Source of the DNA: CAVQEK01 sp964596645
GTDB lineage: Bacteria > Bacteroidota > Bacteroidia > Cytophagales > Cyclobacteriaceae
NCBI GenBank assembly: GCA_964596645.1
Contig: CAZQVB010000039.1
Location: 1-38,006 of the forward strand
Length of the DNA stretch: 38,006 bases
Direction: 5' to 3'
In this document: in pieces, positions 14,152-23,107 of the stretch
How the letters are laid out: each line of letters begins with the position of its first letter
How positions within the stretch are numbered: position 1 is the stretch's first letter
Position numbers and translations under genes: made by a program
Notes under the pieces: generated by a model
What the model was told of the DNA's origin: nothing
Databases searched by the model: none
The model's input: the letters and a program-made list of their open reading frames with translations, nothing else

Positions 14152-16383
14152 ATGCAGGAAAAGAATAAAATATACAGCATAGGTGTGCTCACCAGTGGCG
14201 GCGATGCGCCGGGCATGAATGCTTCCGTACGTGCCGTAGTGAAAACAGCCCTTCATTTCGATATTGAGGTTTACGGCATTTATCAGGGCTATCAAGGCAT
14301 GGTACAAGGAGGTGATCTGATCCGGAAGATGGACTGGTCTTCAGTCGGGGGCATTATGCACAAGGGAGGCACCATCATTGGCACCGCGCGCAGCAATGAC
14401 TTCCGCGAGCGAGAGGGCAGAAAGCAGGCTGCCAAAAATCTGGTAGAACGCGGCATCGACAGCCTGGTGATCATTGGCGGCGATGGCAGCCTTACCGGTG
14501 CCGATATATTCAAAGGCGAATGGCCCGACCTAATCAAAGAATTGCTGGACAATGGAGAAATAACTGAAGAGCAAAGTAAAAAGCACCCCAAACTCAACAT
14601 CGTGGGCCTGGTAGGCTCCATCGACAACGACATGTCGGGCACCGACATGACCATCGGTGCAGACACTGCCCTGAAGCGCATCACCGACGCCATCGACGCC
14701 ATTTCGAGTACGGCAGCGAGCCATCAGCGCACCTTTGTGATAGAGGTGATGGGGCGCAATTGCGGCTACCTGGCACTGATCGGAGGATTGGCCACTGGGG
14801 CAGATTTTATAATGATACCGGAGTTTCCGCCCAAGACAGACGACTGGACGGAGCTGCTGTGCGAAGTGCTCACCAAGCACAAAGAGGGTGGCAAGAAAAA
14901 AAGCCTCATTGTGGTGGCTGAGGGCGCCCGCGATCGCCACGGCAACCCCATCAAAAGCCATGAAGTAGTGCGCGTGCTGAAGGAAAAAATGGGCGAAGAA
15001 GCAAGGCTCACCATACTGGGCCACGTGCAACGCGGCGGCTCACCCACGGCCTTCGACCGCTACACCAGTACCGTGCTGGGCTACGCCGCTGTGCGCCACC
15101 TCATCGACAGCTCTCCCGACGATGAGTCCATGATCATTGGTATGCAGCGCAACCAGATAGTAGCCATATCGCTGAGCGATAGTGTGGCGAAAACCCGAAG
15201 CATCGTAGACCATATAAAAGCAGGCAACTTTCAGAAGGCCATTGAGCTGCGCGGTGGCACCTTCGGCGAATCACTGGAAACCTTCCTCACCCTTTCCCGG
15301 TCTTTTCCGCATCCGCCCAAAGAAGGACAGAAAAAGCTGAAGCTGCTCCTGATGCATTCCGACGGGCCTGCCCCCGGCATGAATACCGCCGTGCGTACCG
15401 CAGTGCGCATAGGCATGGAACTGGGCCATGAAGTGTACGGCGCACACAACTCCTTTTCCGGACTCATTGGTGGCGAAGTCCGCAAGCTCGACTGGATGGA
15501 GGTGGAAGATTGGACCTCACTTGGCGGCTCCGAACTGGGCACCAACCGGCGTCAGCCGCAGTCGCGCGATTTCTACGAAATAGCAAAGCAACTGGAAAAA
15601 CACCAGATAGACGGCATCATGATCATCGGTGGCTTCCTCGGCTACAACACGGCCTACGAGCTCATTAAGAAGCGCGGGGAGTTTTCCGCTTTTCACATAC
15701 CCATTGTGTGCGTACCGGCCTCCATCAACAACAACCTGCCCGGCACCGACTTCTCCATCGGTGCCGATACCGCACTGAACAACATTATGGACGCTGTGGA
15801 TAAAATAAAAGAGTCGGCCATAGCCACTAAGCGCACTTTTGTGGTGCAGGTGATGGGCCGCTACTGCGGCTACCTGGCACTTATGAGCGGCCTGGCCACT
15901 GGTGCCGAGCAGGTGTACCTGCACGAAGACGGCATCACGCTCAAAGACTTGCAGCGCGATGTGGAGCTGTTGCTCCGGCGCTACAACAACGGCAAGCGGC
16001 TGGGACTGGTGATACGCAATGAATACGCCAACGATGTGTACGACACGCAGTTTATCGCCAAGCTGTATGAGGAAGAGGGCGGCGATGTGTTTGATGTTCG
16101 GGAGGCCATACTCGGGCATTTGCAGCAGGGCGGCGATCCCAGCCCGTTCGACCGCAGCATAGCCACACGGCTTGCATCACGCGGTATGGAAATGTTGGTG
16201 AATAATGTCAATGGCAAAGAGCCGGAATCCAAAGCAATAGGCTTGCAGGGGGGGCACATCATCTCCATTGATATAGAAGACATGCCCAAGCATGTGGACA
16301 TGAAATACCACCGCCCAAAGCATCCATGGTGGCACCGGTTGAAGGAAATTTTCGAAGTGTTTGCTTTTTATGATAAATATTGA
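14152..16383 (+). CDS. pfkA: 6-phosphofructokinase, two-domain (eukaryote-like) form
   Basis: PFK phosphorylates fructose 6-phosphate to the 1,6-bisphosphate. Most bacterial PfkA proteins are about 320 residues; this one is 743, with two tandem PFK domains. The N-half is catalytically intact: GGDAPGMNA near 16-24, GGDGS at 109-113, SIDND at 156-160 with both aspartates, and EVMGRNCGYLAL. The C-half keeps the fold (DGPAPGMN, GADTALNNIMDAVDKIKES, QVMGRYCGYLAL). However, GGDGS is replaced by GGFLG (493-497) and SIDND by SINNN (524-528), which removes the ATP-site Asp and the catalytic Asp. This mirrors eukaryotic PFK, where the C-half has become an allosteric effector site. Regulation by a phosphorylated effector is inferred. 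Confidence 0.93.
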   Translation: MQEKNKIYSIGVLTSGGDAPGMNASVRAVVKTALHFDIEVYGIYQGYQGMVQGGDLIRKMDWSSVGGIMHKGGTIIGTARSNDFREREGRKQAAKNLVERGIDSLVIIGGDGSLTGADIFKGEWPDLIKELLDNGEITEEQSKKHPKLNIVGLVGSIDNDMSGTDMTIGADTALKRITDAIDAISSTAASHQRTFVIEVMGRNCGYLALIGGLATGADFIMIPEFPPKTDDWTELLCEVLTKHKEGGKKKSLIVVAEGARDRHGNPIKSHEVVRVLKEKMGEEARLTILGHVQRGGSPTAFDRYTSTVLGYAAVRHLIDSSPDDESMIIGMQRNQIVAISLSDSVAKTRSIVDHIKAGNFQKAIELRGGTFGESLETFLTLSRSFPHPPKEGQKKLKLLLMHSDGPAPGMNTAVRTAVRIGMELGHEVYGAHNSFSGLIGGEVRKLDWMEVEDWTSLGGSELGTNRRQPQSRDFYEIAKQLEKHQIDGIMIIGGFLGYNTAYELIKKRGEFSAFHIPIVCVPASINNNLPGTDFSIGADTALNNIMDAVDKIKESAIATKRTFVVQVMGRYCGYLALMSGLATGAEQVYLHEDGITLKDLQRDVELLLRRYNNGKRLGLVIRNEYANDVYDTQFIAKLYEEEGGDVFDVREAILGHLQQGGDPSPFDRSIATRLASRGMEMLVNNVNGKEPESKAIGLQGGHIISIDIEDMPKHVDMKYHRPKHPWWHRLKEIFEVFAFYDKY

Positions 16384-16491
16384 CCAGCAGGCAGATTTAA
16401 CAAATATCACCACCTGTTATTTATTAGAAATATCGATGAAACCCTGATGCCAGGCGAGGGTAGAACGATTGGCGATGAGAATAAGTAAAAG

Positions 16492-17625
16492 ATGATAAGA
16501 CATACAACAATACTGCTGGGATTGTGCCTCTTCCACTCTGTGGCGTGCCAGTCGAAATCGGGAATTAACAATGAAGAACCCGGTGACGTGTCGCCATTCT
16601 CCCTGACTGACTTCTATGCGCAACACACTGCGCTGGATGCACGGGTAGAGGAGGTGTATGCGCAACTGAACACGCACGAGCGCATTGGCCAGATGATCGT
16701 CACTGCCGCAGGCAGGCTGGGCAAGCCAGATGAGGAGGTGGAGCGATTGGTGAAGAATAAATCGGTAGGAGGTGTGCTGTTGCTCAATGGCACTGTAGAT
16801 GGCTTTATTCAAAATGTAAAAGACTGGAATGCGCTCGCTGACCGAAGTAGTGCATTGCCATTGCTCTACAGTGCCGATGCAGAGCCCAGTCTTATCAATA
16901 GAAAAATAGAGGGAAGCCCGGCAGTGTCACCCACCATTCAGTTGAACACTCAGGAAGAGAATAAAGCAGCGGCCAAAGCCATTGCCAATACGCTACTCCG
17001 CATTGGCATCTACCATAACTACGCCCCGGTGGTAGACCTTAGCCCCATGAATAAGGCCATCGGCAACCGTAGCTATGGCCGCGATGCCGATAGCGTGGTG
17101 CGCCTGGCCAATGCTTTTATCCAGGCTATGCAGTCCAGTGGCATTGCGGCTACAGCCAAGCACTTTCCCGGCCATGGTCTGGTGCATGGCGATACGCATA
17201 GCAGGCTGGTGTACATAGAGGGCGATCTGCAGGAAGTGGATATTTACAAGCCCATGATAGAGCAAGGCGTCATTAGTATAATGGTGGGGCACATAGCGGT
17301 GCGTAATAATGCCCAATACAGCACCGATGGCCTGCCGGCAAGCTGCTCGCGCCGCATTGTCACAGACTTGCTGAAAGATGAAATGCAATTTGACGGCCTG
17401 GTGGTGACGGATGCCATGAACATGGGTGCGCTCAAAGACATACCACAATCTTCTCTACTGGCTGCTAAAGCCGGCGCCGACATTATACTGATGCCACCAG
17501 ACGAAGAGGGAACCATTGAGATGATTCAGGCAGAAATGGAAAAGGATATAGCCTTTCAAGAACAGATAGCCCAATCAGTAAAAAAGATCATCCGGCTCAA
17601 GCTGTGCCTGGGCCTGCTTCAATAG
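16492..17625 (+). CDS. Glycoside hydrolase family 3 lipoprotein (beta-N-acetylhexosaminidase-like)
   Basis: The 377-residue product has a hydrophobic start ending HSVACQSKSG, a plausible lipobox. GH3 features follow: IGQMIVTAAG, the KHFPGHG loop at about 223-229 followed by GDTHSRL (the Asp-His general acid/base pair of NagZ-type enzymes), and the nucleophile Asp307 in VVTDAMNMGAL. The NagZ-type loop suggests release of GlcNAc or related sugars, perhaps from peptidoglycan. In many Bacteroidota the GH3 domain is fused to a beta-lactamase-like domain in a protein of about 1000 residues; this is the GH3 domain alone. Preceding gene is PFK, 108 bp away. Confidence 0.88.
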   Translation: MIRHTTILLGLCLFHSVACQSKSGINNEEPGDVSPFSLTDFYAQHTALDARVEEVYAQLNTHERIGQMIVTAAGRLGKPDEEVERLVKNKSVGGVLLLNGTVDGFIQNVKDWNALADRSSALPLLYSADAEPSLINRKIEGSPAVSPTIQLNTQEENKAAAKAIANTLLRIGIYHNYAPVVDLSPMNKAIGNRSYGRDADSVVRLANAFIQAMQSSGIAATAKHFPGHGLVHGDTHSRLVYIEGDLQEVDIYKPMIEQGVISIMVGHIAVRNNAQYSTDGLPASCSRRIVTDLLKDEMQFDGLVVTDAMNMGALKDIPQSSLLAAKAGADIILMPPDEEGTIEMIQAEMEKDIAFQEQIAQSVKKIIRLKLCLGLLQ

Positions 17626-17941
17626 CCTTTTTGGGTGGAATATTTTTCTACACCATTCTACTAATTTCAACAGTTTATGCTGGCGCATGTCTGTATTTCT
17701 TTCCTATTTACAAATGCTCCTGGCTTCGTCGCTTCTTATCATCCTCTTTCGTAAACACACTTCTATCTCGCCAATAGCAAATCTTCTGTGGCTTTGTCAG
17801 GGCTCACCAGGATTCTGTTTGGGCGCAGTAATGGATCAGCAGCAATGGCTGGTCGGCGCTATGGCATGAAGTTGGTCACACTCGGAGCACAAAAGCCGGC
17901 AGGCGCCGGCAGAGTATAACATCAAACAAACAAAAACGAAG
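17626..17941. other. 316-bp intergenic region with a GC-rich hairpin
   Basis: An open frame at 17687-17869 (60 residues, hydrophobic start) is present but not convincing. A dyad of GCCGGC (17895-17900) and GCCGGC (17905-17910) with a 4-nt loop lies in the leader of the following lipoprotein gene. No T tract follows, so it is more likely a leader structure than a terminator. Confidence 0.4.
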
Positions 17942-18856
17942 ATGAAAATGAAGCGAATGACTCAACTCACTTGTGTCTCACTGGCCATATTGGGCACGTT
18001 GTGGATGGCAGGATGTACCGACGATGATGACCCGTTGTTGTCGGGCCCCTCTATAAGTATCACCAGCGATGACGACATCAGCGGTGGTACTTTTACAGGC
18101 TATGAAGGCGATACGCTGGAAGTAGACGTTAATGTGAACGCCCCCGCAGGATTTAACAACCTGGAAGTGCTGGCCAATGGAGTGCGCGACACGCTGATTT
18201 CAAGAGCAGCCGGCACCACGCAGACTTCTTTCAGCACCACCTACGAATATGTGTTGAATACAGTAGGCGACGTGACGCTCACGTTCAAAGCGGTAGACGA
18301 CGACAACAACACTACTTCTGAAGTGATCACGGTGACTGGTGAGCAGAAGCCCACGAGGCACTACACAGCCAAACTGCTGTACGCCCCGGCAGGCGACAAC
18401 AGCTCTGAAACGTTCTTCAGCACCAACGACGGTATGATCTACTCCAAAGCAGATGTGGAAGGCACCGCCGCAGCAATCTCACCAAAAATAGATTTTGGAT
18501 ATTACTACGGCGATACCGATATGGCCTCACTGGCAGCGCCTTCGGCCTATCCTACTGCGGTATACGATCTCAGCGCGTGGGCCGAGCGCAATGAAACGAA
18601 ACTCAGAAAAACAGATCTTTCTGTGTCGGAATTCATGGACAACGTCAATAATATCAACTTTATAGAAAGCGCCTACGACAACGCAACCTCCGAAGGTGAT
18701 GATGAAATAGTGACCCAGCTCTCCAGCGGTTTTATTTTGGCATTCGAGCTTGATGATGTGAAAGGCAGCAAGCATGGCCTGATCCGCGTGCTGGACATAG
18801 AGCCCGGCACAGCCACCGACGACTATATTGAGATAGAAGTGGTGGTAGTGAAATAA
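17942..18856 (+). CDS. Surface lipoprotein with Ig-like N-terminal domain, function unknown
   Basis: The 304-residue product has a lipoprotein signal ending in WMAGC (Cys25). The Cys is followed directly by TDDDD, an acidic stretch typical of the Bacteroidota lipoprotein export signal, so the protein is probably displayed on the cell surface. Residues about 35-130 read as a beta sandwich (GPSISITSDDDISGG, YEGDTLEVDVNVNAP, GDVTLTFKAVDDDNN). The C-terminal part (KTDLSVSEFMDNVNN; FILAFELDDVKGSKHGLIRV) is not a domain I recognise. It is a single gene closed by a strong terminator. Several Met codons cluster at the start; the first is used here. Confidence 0.7.
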   Translation: MKMKRMTQLTCVSLAILGTLWMAGCTDDDDPLLSGPSISITSDDDISGGTFTGYEGDTLEVDVNVNAPAGFNNLEVLANGVRDTLISRAAGTTQTSFSTTYEYVLNTVGDVTLTFKAVDDDNNTTSEVITVTGEQKPTRHYTAKLLYAPAGDNSSETFFSTNDGMIYSKADVEGTAAAISPKIDFGYYYGDTDMASLAAPSAYPTAVYDLSAWAERNETKLRKTDLSVSEFMDNVNNINFIESAYDNATSEGDDEIVTQLSSGFILAFELDDVKGSKHGLIRVLDIEPGTATDDYIEIEVVVVK

Positions 18857-18883
18857 CTTCAATATTAGCATCCTTCATATTGC

Positions 18884-18917
18884 AAAAAAGGTGACTCCAC
18901 AAGGGGTCACCTTTTTT
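18884..18917. terminator. Strong rho-independent terminator
   Basis: Fifteen-base arms (18884-18898 and 18903-18917) pair with a single G-T wobble around the loop ACAA. The arms begin with six A and end with six T, so it can work in either direction. It closes the lipoprotein gene. Confidence 0.93.
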
Positions 18918-19009
18918 CATGGATTAATGAGCCTGAATATGCCGACATTGTATTCAGCAAAACTTTCCTGAAATTATGACAGCAGCAGGCAGAATTGACT
19001 ACCGCTCTT

Positions 19010-19017
19010 TACATTTG
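19010..19017 (+). promoter_or_regulatory. Candidate -7 box for the TlpA-like gene
   Basis: TACATTTG is a perfect TAnnTTTG match ending 23 nt before the ATG at 19040. It lies inside the longer open frame that starts at 18995, so transcription from here would exclude that longer start. No well-spaced TTG is visible. Confidence 0.5.
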
Positions 19018-19039
19018 CGCCTCATCAAATTCGCCCCAC

Positions 19040-20164
19040 ATGCATCAGCTCTTGCGCAGACATCCTGTCACTTTACTTCTTCTTCTGACCTGCTTCACCG
19101 CTTGCGACAGAAATACAGGTTATACCATCACGGCCGATCTTGCCAATCTGCCCGATTCCAGCCTTGTTTTTCTGGCCTACAATGAGGGCCGACAAATGGT
19201 ACATCGCGATACTGCGTATGTGGCCGGTGGTGAAGTGGTGTTCACCGGTGCTTTCGAATATCCCCAAATGCATTTTTTGACATGGGGAGATCAAAGCAAG
19301 GCCATTAACTTCTTTGCTGAAAATAACACCATACGCATTGTTGCCGATACGGATAGTGTAAAACTGGCCAAAGTATCCGGTTCCGACAGCCATGAGGATC
19401 TGGAAGAATTTACCGAATATCTGGCACCCATAGATCAGGATTTGGAGCAGTTGTACAATGATTTTTCGGCGGCAATGGCCTCTGGCGATACGGCCCAGCT
19501 GCCACTCATCAATGCGCGGTATGACAAGTTGCACGAGCAACAGATCGATTCGATCAAAGCTTTTGTGCAATCCCATCCACGCTCTTTTGTGTCTCCTTAC
19601 ATCATCAGAAATTACCTGGCTTACGATATGGAGTACCCTGCGCTCAATGAGGTAGCTTCGGTGTTGGATACATCCCTGCGCCGCTCGGCAGACTATACGG
19701 TATTGGCAGAACGGCTGGCCAAACTGGAGCGTGTGACCGAAGGCAAGCCTGCTGTCGATTTTGCCCTGGCCGACACCACTGGCACTCCACTGGCATTGTC
19801 GTCGCTGCGAGGGCAATATGTGCTGATCGATTTCTGGGCATCGTGGTGCGGGCCCTGCCGACGTGAAAACCCCAATGTCGTTTCTGTATACAACGAGTAT
19901 CATGATCAGGGTTTTGAAATATTGGGTGTTTCGTTTGATCATGAGCGGAATAAATGGCTGACTGCCATTGCGGAAGATGGCCTCACCTGGCGGCATGTGT
20001 CGGACCTGAAAGGGTGGGAGAGTGAAGCCGGCCAACTGTACGCTGTCAATTCCATACCGCATACGGTGCTGGTCGATCCTGATGGTAAAATTATAGCAAA
20101 GAACCTGCGCGGAGAGGAGCTGCGCGAAAAGTTGAGTGCGATTTTCAACAAAGAGCAGGGCTGA
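19040..20164 (+). CDS. Lipoprotein with DUF4369-like N-terminus and TlpA-like thioredoxin domain
   Basis: The 374-residue product from the start at 19040 (MHQLLRRHPVTLLLLLTCFT) has a lipoprotein signal ending in TAC. Residues about 20-110 form a beta-rich DUF4369-like region (GYTITADLANLPDSSLVFLA; VVFTGAFEYPQMHFL). A helical linker precedes the thioredoxin-like domain with WASWCGPCRRE (Cys270 and Cys273), NPNVVSVYNEYHDQGFEILG and the cis-Pro segment INSIPHTVLVDPDGKI. Such proteins act as periplasmic or outer-membrane thiol-disulfide reductases. The start at 19040 is preferred over 18995 because a TAnnTTTG box sits between them and because the signal peptide begins there. The substrate is unknown. 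Confidence 0.88.
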   Translation: MHQLLRRHPVTLLLLLTCFTACDRNTGYTITADLANLPDSSLVFLAYNEGRQMVHRDTAYVAGGEVVFTGAFEYPQMHFLTWGDQSKAINFFAENNTIRIVADTDSVKLAKVSGSDSHEDLEEFTEYLAPIDQDLEQLYNDFSAAMASGDTAQLPLINARYDKLHEQQIDSIKAFVQSHPRSFVSPYIIRNYLAYDMEYPALNEVASVLDTSLRRSADYTVLAERLAKLERVTEGKPAVDFALADTTGTPLALSSLRGQYVLIDFWASWCGPCRRENPNVVSVYNEYHDQGFEILGVSFDHERNKWLTAIAEDGLTWRHVSDLKGWESEAGQLYAVNSIPHTVLVDPDGKIIAKNLRGEELREKLSAIFNKEQG

Positions 20165-20193
20165 AGGTTTTTAAGGAAACAACCTTAGAAATC

Positions 20194-20571
20194 ATGATAT
20201 ACAACAAACATTCTTTTTTCATTGTATTGCTGCTGGCGTTGCTCACCTGGGGATGTGCCGGCTCCAAAAAGGCCCGGTTAGATGCGGTAGGCGAGTGGAA
20301 ATTTACCGTCACCGACACGCCAGAAGGCAACTACGACGGCACCATCATGATCTATCGCTCGGCACAAAATCAGCTCACGGGCACTTTGCGCACCGATAAG
20401 ATCGAAACGGCATTGAATGACCTGCAGCTGGATGACGACCATTTATCGGCATCTTTCGAATTTATGGGCTTCAATGTACGGATGGATGGCACGCTGATGG
20501 CCAACACTTTTGATGGCTCGGTGCAGGTCGACGATCAATCCTTTCCGATGCGCGGTGTTCGGATAAAATAA
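20194..20571 (+). CDS. Small lipoprotein of unknown function
   Basis: The 125-residue protein has a clear lipoprotein signal (FFIVLLLALLTWGCAGSKKA, Cys21). The mature part is beta-rich: GEWKFTVTDTPEGNYDGTIM, LTGTLRTDKIET, DGTLMANTFDGSVQVDD. The spacing of G-x-W-x-F and D-G-T motifs suggests a small barrel that binds a ligand, but no family is recognised. It follows the thioredoxin-like gene by 29 bp and may be co-transcribed, ending at the shared terminator at 20591. Confidence 0.7.
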   Translation: MIYNKHSFFIVLLLALLTWGCAGSKKARLDAVGEWKFTVTDTPEGNYDGTIMIYRSAQNQLTGTLRTDKIETALNDLQLDDDHLSASFEFMGFNVRMDGTLMANTFDGSVQVDDQSFPMRGVRIK

Positions 20572-20590
20572 TTCTGACGGACATATTAAA

Positions 20591-20632
20591 AGAAGCCCCG
20601 GCCAAACTTTCGGAAAAGTGGCCGGGGCTTCT
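20591..20632. terminator. Strong GC-rich hairpin between convergent genes
   Basis: Fourteen-base arms (20591-20604 and 20619-20632) pair perfectly, with a small inner ACTTT/AAAGT stem. The AGAAG/CTTCT ends give only short T runs. It lies between the small lipoprotein gene and the convergent phosphoglucomutase gene and probably serves both. Confidence 0.85.
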
Positions 20633-20654
20633 GCTTTAAGCGAAAATGAGACGC

Positions 20655-22386
20655 TTATTCTTTAATTCCCAGTTCCTCTGATATCCTGGCTATCTTTCCT
20701 TTCAAAGCCTGGGTAGTATCGTTGAAGGCGTCGGCCGATGGCAGGTCTTGCTTCACACTGAAATAGAATTTTATCTTAGGCTCTGTACCCGAAGGCCTTG
20801 CCGACACCTTTGTGCCGTCTTCTGTTAGAAATTGCAATACGTTCGACTTGGGAAAATCCAGCGCAAAAGTCTCACCCGTCTTCACATTTTTACCTTCACT
20901 GCTTTTGTAGTCCAGTATGAGTTTCAGTGGTGAGCCAGCCAGCGCCTGTGGTGGGTTTTCACGCATATCTTTCATCATTGCCTGTATCTCTTCTGCCCCG
21001 CTTTTGCCCTTTTTGGTGATGGAAATAAGGCTTTCGCGGTAGTAGCCAAACTGCTCATAAAGCTTCAGCAACAGATCGAACAGCCCCATGCCGTTGTCCT
21101 TGGCCCATGCTGTCATTTCGGCCAGCATCGCACACGACGATATCGCGTCCTTGTCGCGCACGGCGTCGCCTATCAGGTAGCCATAACTTTCTTCTCCGCC
21201 GACAATAAATTTCTTACGGCCTTCCAGCGATTTTATCACTTCGGCTATGTACTTGAACCCGGTAAGTGTTTCGTGCGCTTCTACATCGAAGTGCCTGGCT
21301 ATGTCGAGCAGCAGATCGGAAGTCACAATGGTTTTTACTATGTATTNNNNNNNNNNCGAGCTTGCCATTTTCCTGCCAGCGCCGCAATGCATAGTACACC
21401 AACATCGCTGCAGCCTGGTTGCCGTTCAGCAGTTGATATTTGCCTTCCGGGTTTTTGCAGCCAATGCCCACACGGTCGGAGTCGGGGTCGGTGGCCATGA
21501 TGAGGTCTGCATCTATTTCGGAGGCTTTTTTCAGGGCCAGGCTCATGGCTTCAGGCTCTTCAGGGTTAGGATACACCACCGTAGGAAAGTTGCCGTCGGG
21601 TGTGGCTTGCTCATCCACCACCTGCACATTGCTGAAGCCAAATCTTTTCAACACCTCGGGCACCAGCGTAATGCCTGTGCCGTGTATGGGGGAGAACACA
21701 ATTTTAAGGTTCTTCTGGCGCTCCACTGCCTCTGGCGAAAGCGACAGATCCTGGATCATTTTCAGATACTGGTTGTCCATTTCATCACCCAGAGGTTCGA
21801 TCAGCGCGTCGTCTTTGTCAAATTTTATTGCATCTATGCTTTCGATCTTTTTTACCTCGTCTATGATGTTTTTATCATGCGGAGGCACCACCTGGCCGCC
21901 ATCCGACCAGTAGGCCTTATAGCCGTTGTACTCCTTCGGGTTGTGCGAGGCAGTAACCACCACACCACTTTTACAGCCCAGTTGTCGTATGGAAAAAGAA
22001 AGCTCCGGTGTGGGTCGCAACGCTTCGAAAAAATATACTTTTATTCCATTGGCAGAGAATACCGCGGCCGTGGTTTCGGCAAAAAAGCGGCTGTTGTTGC
22101 GGCTGTCATACGCAATGGCCACACAAACCTGCTCGTCGGGGAAGGTTTTTTTCAAATAATTGCTCAGACCCTGGGTAGCCTTTCCTACCGTGTATTTGTT
22201 CATGCGATTGGAGCCCACGCCCATGATGCCGCGCAGCCCTCCGGTGCCAAATTCCAGTTCCTTGTAGAAAGCATCCACAAGCTCACCATCATCTGCCTGC
22301 ATCATTTGCCGAATATTGGCTTTGGCGTCTTCATCTATCGCACTATCAAGCCATTCCCTGGCTTTCGATTCAATCTGTGGGTCCAT
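20655..22386 (-). CDS. Phosphoglucomutase/phosphomannomutase (interrupted by an assembly gap)
   Basis: The enzyme interconverts sugar 1- and 6-phosphates, here most likely glucose, linking glycolysis to glycogen. The start at 22386 (MDPQIESKAREWLDSAIDED) gives about 576 residues if the gap is 9 nt. Motifs: phosphoserine loop TASHNP (Ser147), metal site DPDSDR (300-305), sugar-contact GEESYG, and phosphate-binding ARPSGTEPK near the C-terminus. All four PGM domains are present. The ten N at 21347-21356 split the frame between ENGKL and YIVKTIV. Exactly nine bases would restore it with the few residues expected there, so I read this as a scaffold gap of nominal size, not a broken gene. It converges on the terminator at 20591. 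Confidence 0.93.
21347..21356. other. Assembly gap (10 N)
   Basis: Ten undetermined bases lie inside the phosphoglucomutase gene. Ten is not compatible with an open frame, whereas nine is, so the length is probably a placeholder. Confidence 0.95.
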
Positions 22387-22627
22387 GTTTATGAATTTTT
22401 GTTTGGTAATTTTTGCCTGGTTTATAAACCGCCCAGCCGGTGGCTGGTTTAAAAAAATGTAGCTGCAGCAGCAAAGCTTCGTCAGTGCTGCCGAAATTAG
22501 CGCCTGAGGGAGCAGTTGACAAATATCGGCAATACACCTTAGCAAATCGGCTGTGGCGTATAGAAAAGCTGTATCAGAGTTGCAGGTACTAATTACTTTC
22601 AGAACTTTGACTGAAAAATTGAATCAT

Positions 22628-23044
22628 ATGGATGTTGCCCAACTGGATGCCGACCTTGTGGCATTGGCGAAAAAAAGAAATGAACTGAGTGCGCTCGATT
22701 ATGCCGACCCCACCTATGATGATACTGAAGAGGCATTGCACGACATGGAGGACGATTTTCTGGAGAAATACGAGAAGTACCTCGAAAATGTGTTGCAATC
22801 GGTGCACGACGAATATTGCCCGGAGTCGGAGGTGCTGCTGCCTATAGCCTACCTGGCCAAACACTATGTGGAAAAAATAGACGAGAATGGCCAGGTGATA
22901 TACGATGCAGACATGTCGCAGGGCGTGCTGGTGGAAGTAGAGCAGTTGCTAAAGCACGACACACGCCTGGTGCTGGTGCCCAATCCGCCACGCATCGTCA
23001 TGCACATCGATAAGGCACAAGCCGAGGTGGTGTGGCAGCCATAG
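22628..23044 (+). CDS. Conserved-looking acidic hypothetical protein
   Basis: The 138-residue protein starts MDVAQLDADLVALAKKRNEL. An in-frame ATG at 22553 would add 25 residues (MAYRKAVSELQVLITFRTLT...) that look less conserved, so I favour 22628. The N-terminal part is strongly helical and acidic (TEEALHDMEDDFLEKYEKYL), resembling a coiled coil. The C-terminal part is a small beta-rich segment (VYLAK-like helix, QGVLVEVEQLLKHDTRLVLV). No signal peptide or membrane segment is seen and I recognise no family. It is divergent from the phosphoglucomutase gene. Confidence 0.65.
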   Translation: MDVAQLDADLVALAKKRNELSALDYADPTYDDTEEALHDMEDDFLEKYEKYLENVLQSVHDEYCPESEVLLPIAYLAKHYVEKIDENGQVIYDADMSQGVLVEVEQLLKHDTRLVLVPNPPRIVMHIDKAQAEVVWQP

Positions 23045-23107
23045 CGATGCCATTTCTATGCAACACTTACACACATATTTGCTGCCTACGGCCTATTTAT
23101 AAATGTA

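Noticed and set aside
14152..16383. Two separate adjacent pfk genes
   Set aside because: The frame is continuous across both domains with no internal stop, and the linker is intact, so it is one fused gene.
17687..17869. 60-codon plus-strand open frame with hydrophobic start
   Set aside because: One hydrophobic patch but no conserved pattern, and the rest looks like untranslated DNA; kept only as an intergenic note.
19073..20062. 329-codon minus-strand open frame opposite the TlpA-like gene
   Set aside because: Antisense to the thioredoxin-domain coding region and without domain features.
21247..22452. 401-codon plus-strand open frame opposite phosphoglucomutase
   Set aside because: It crosses the N gap and is the mirror of conserved enzyme motifs; its translation is low in recognisable structure.
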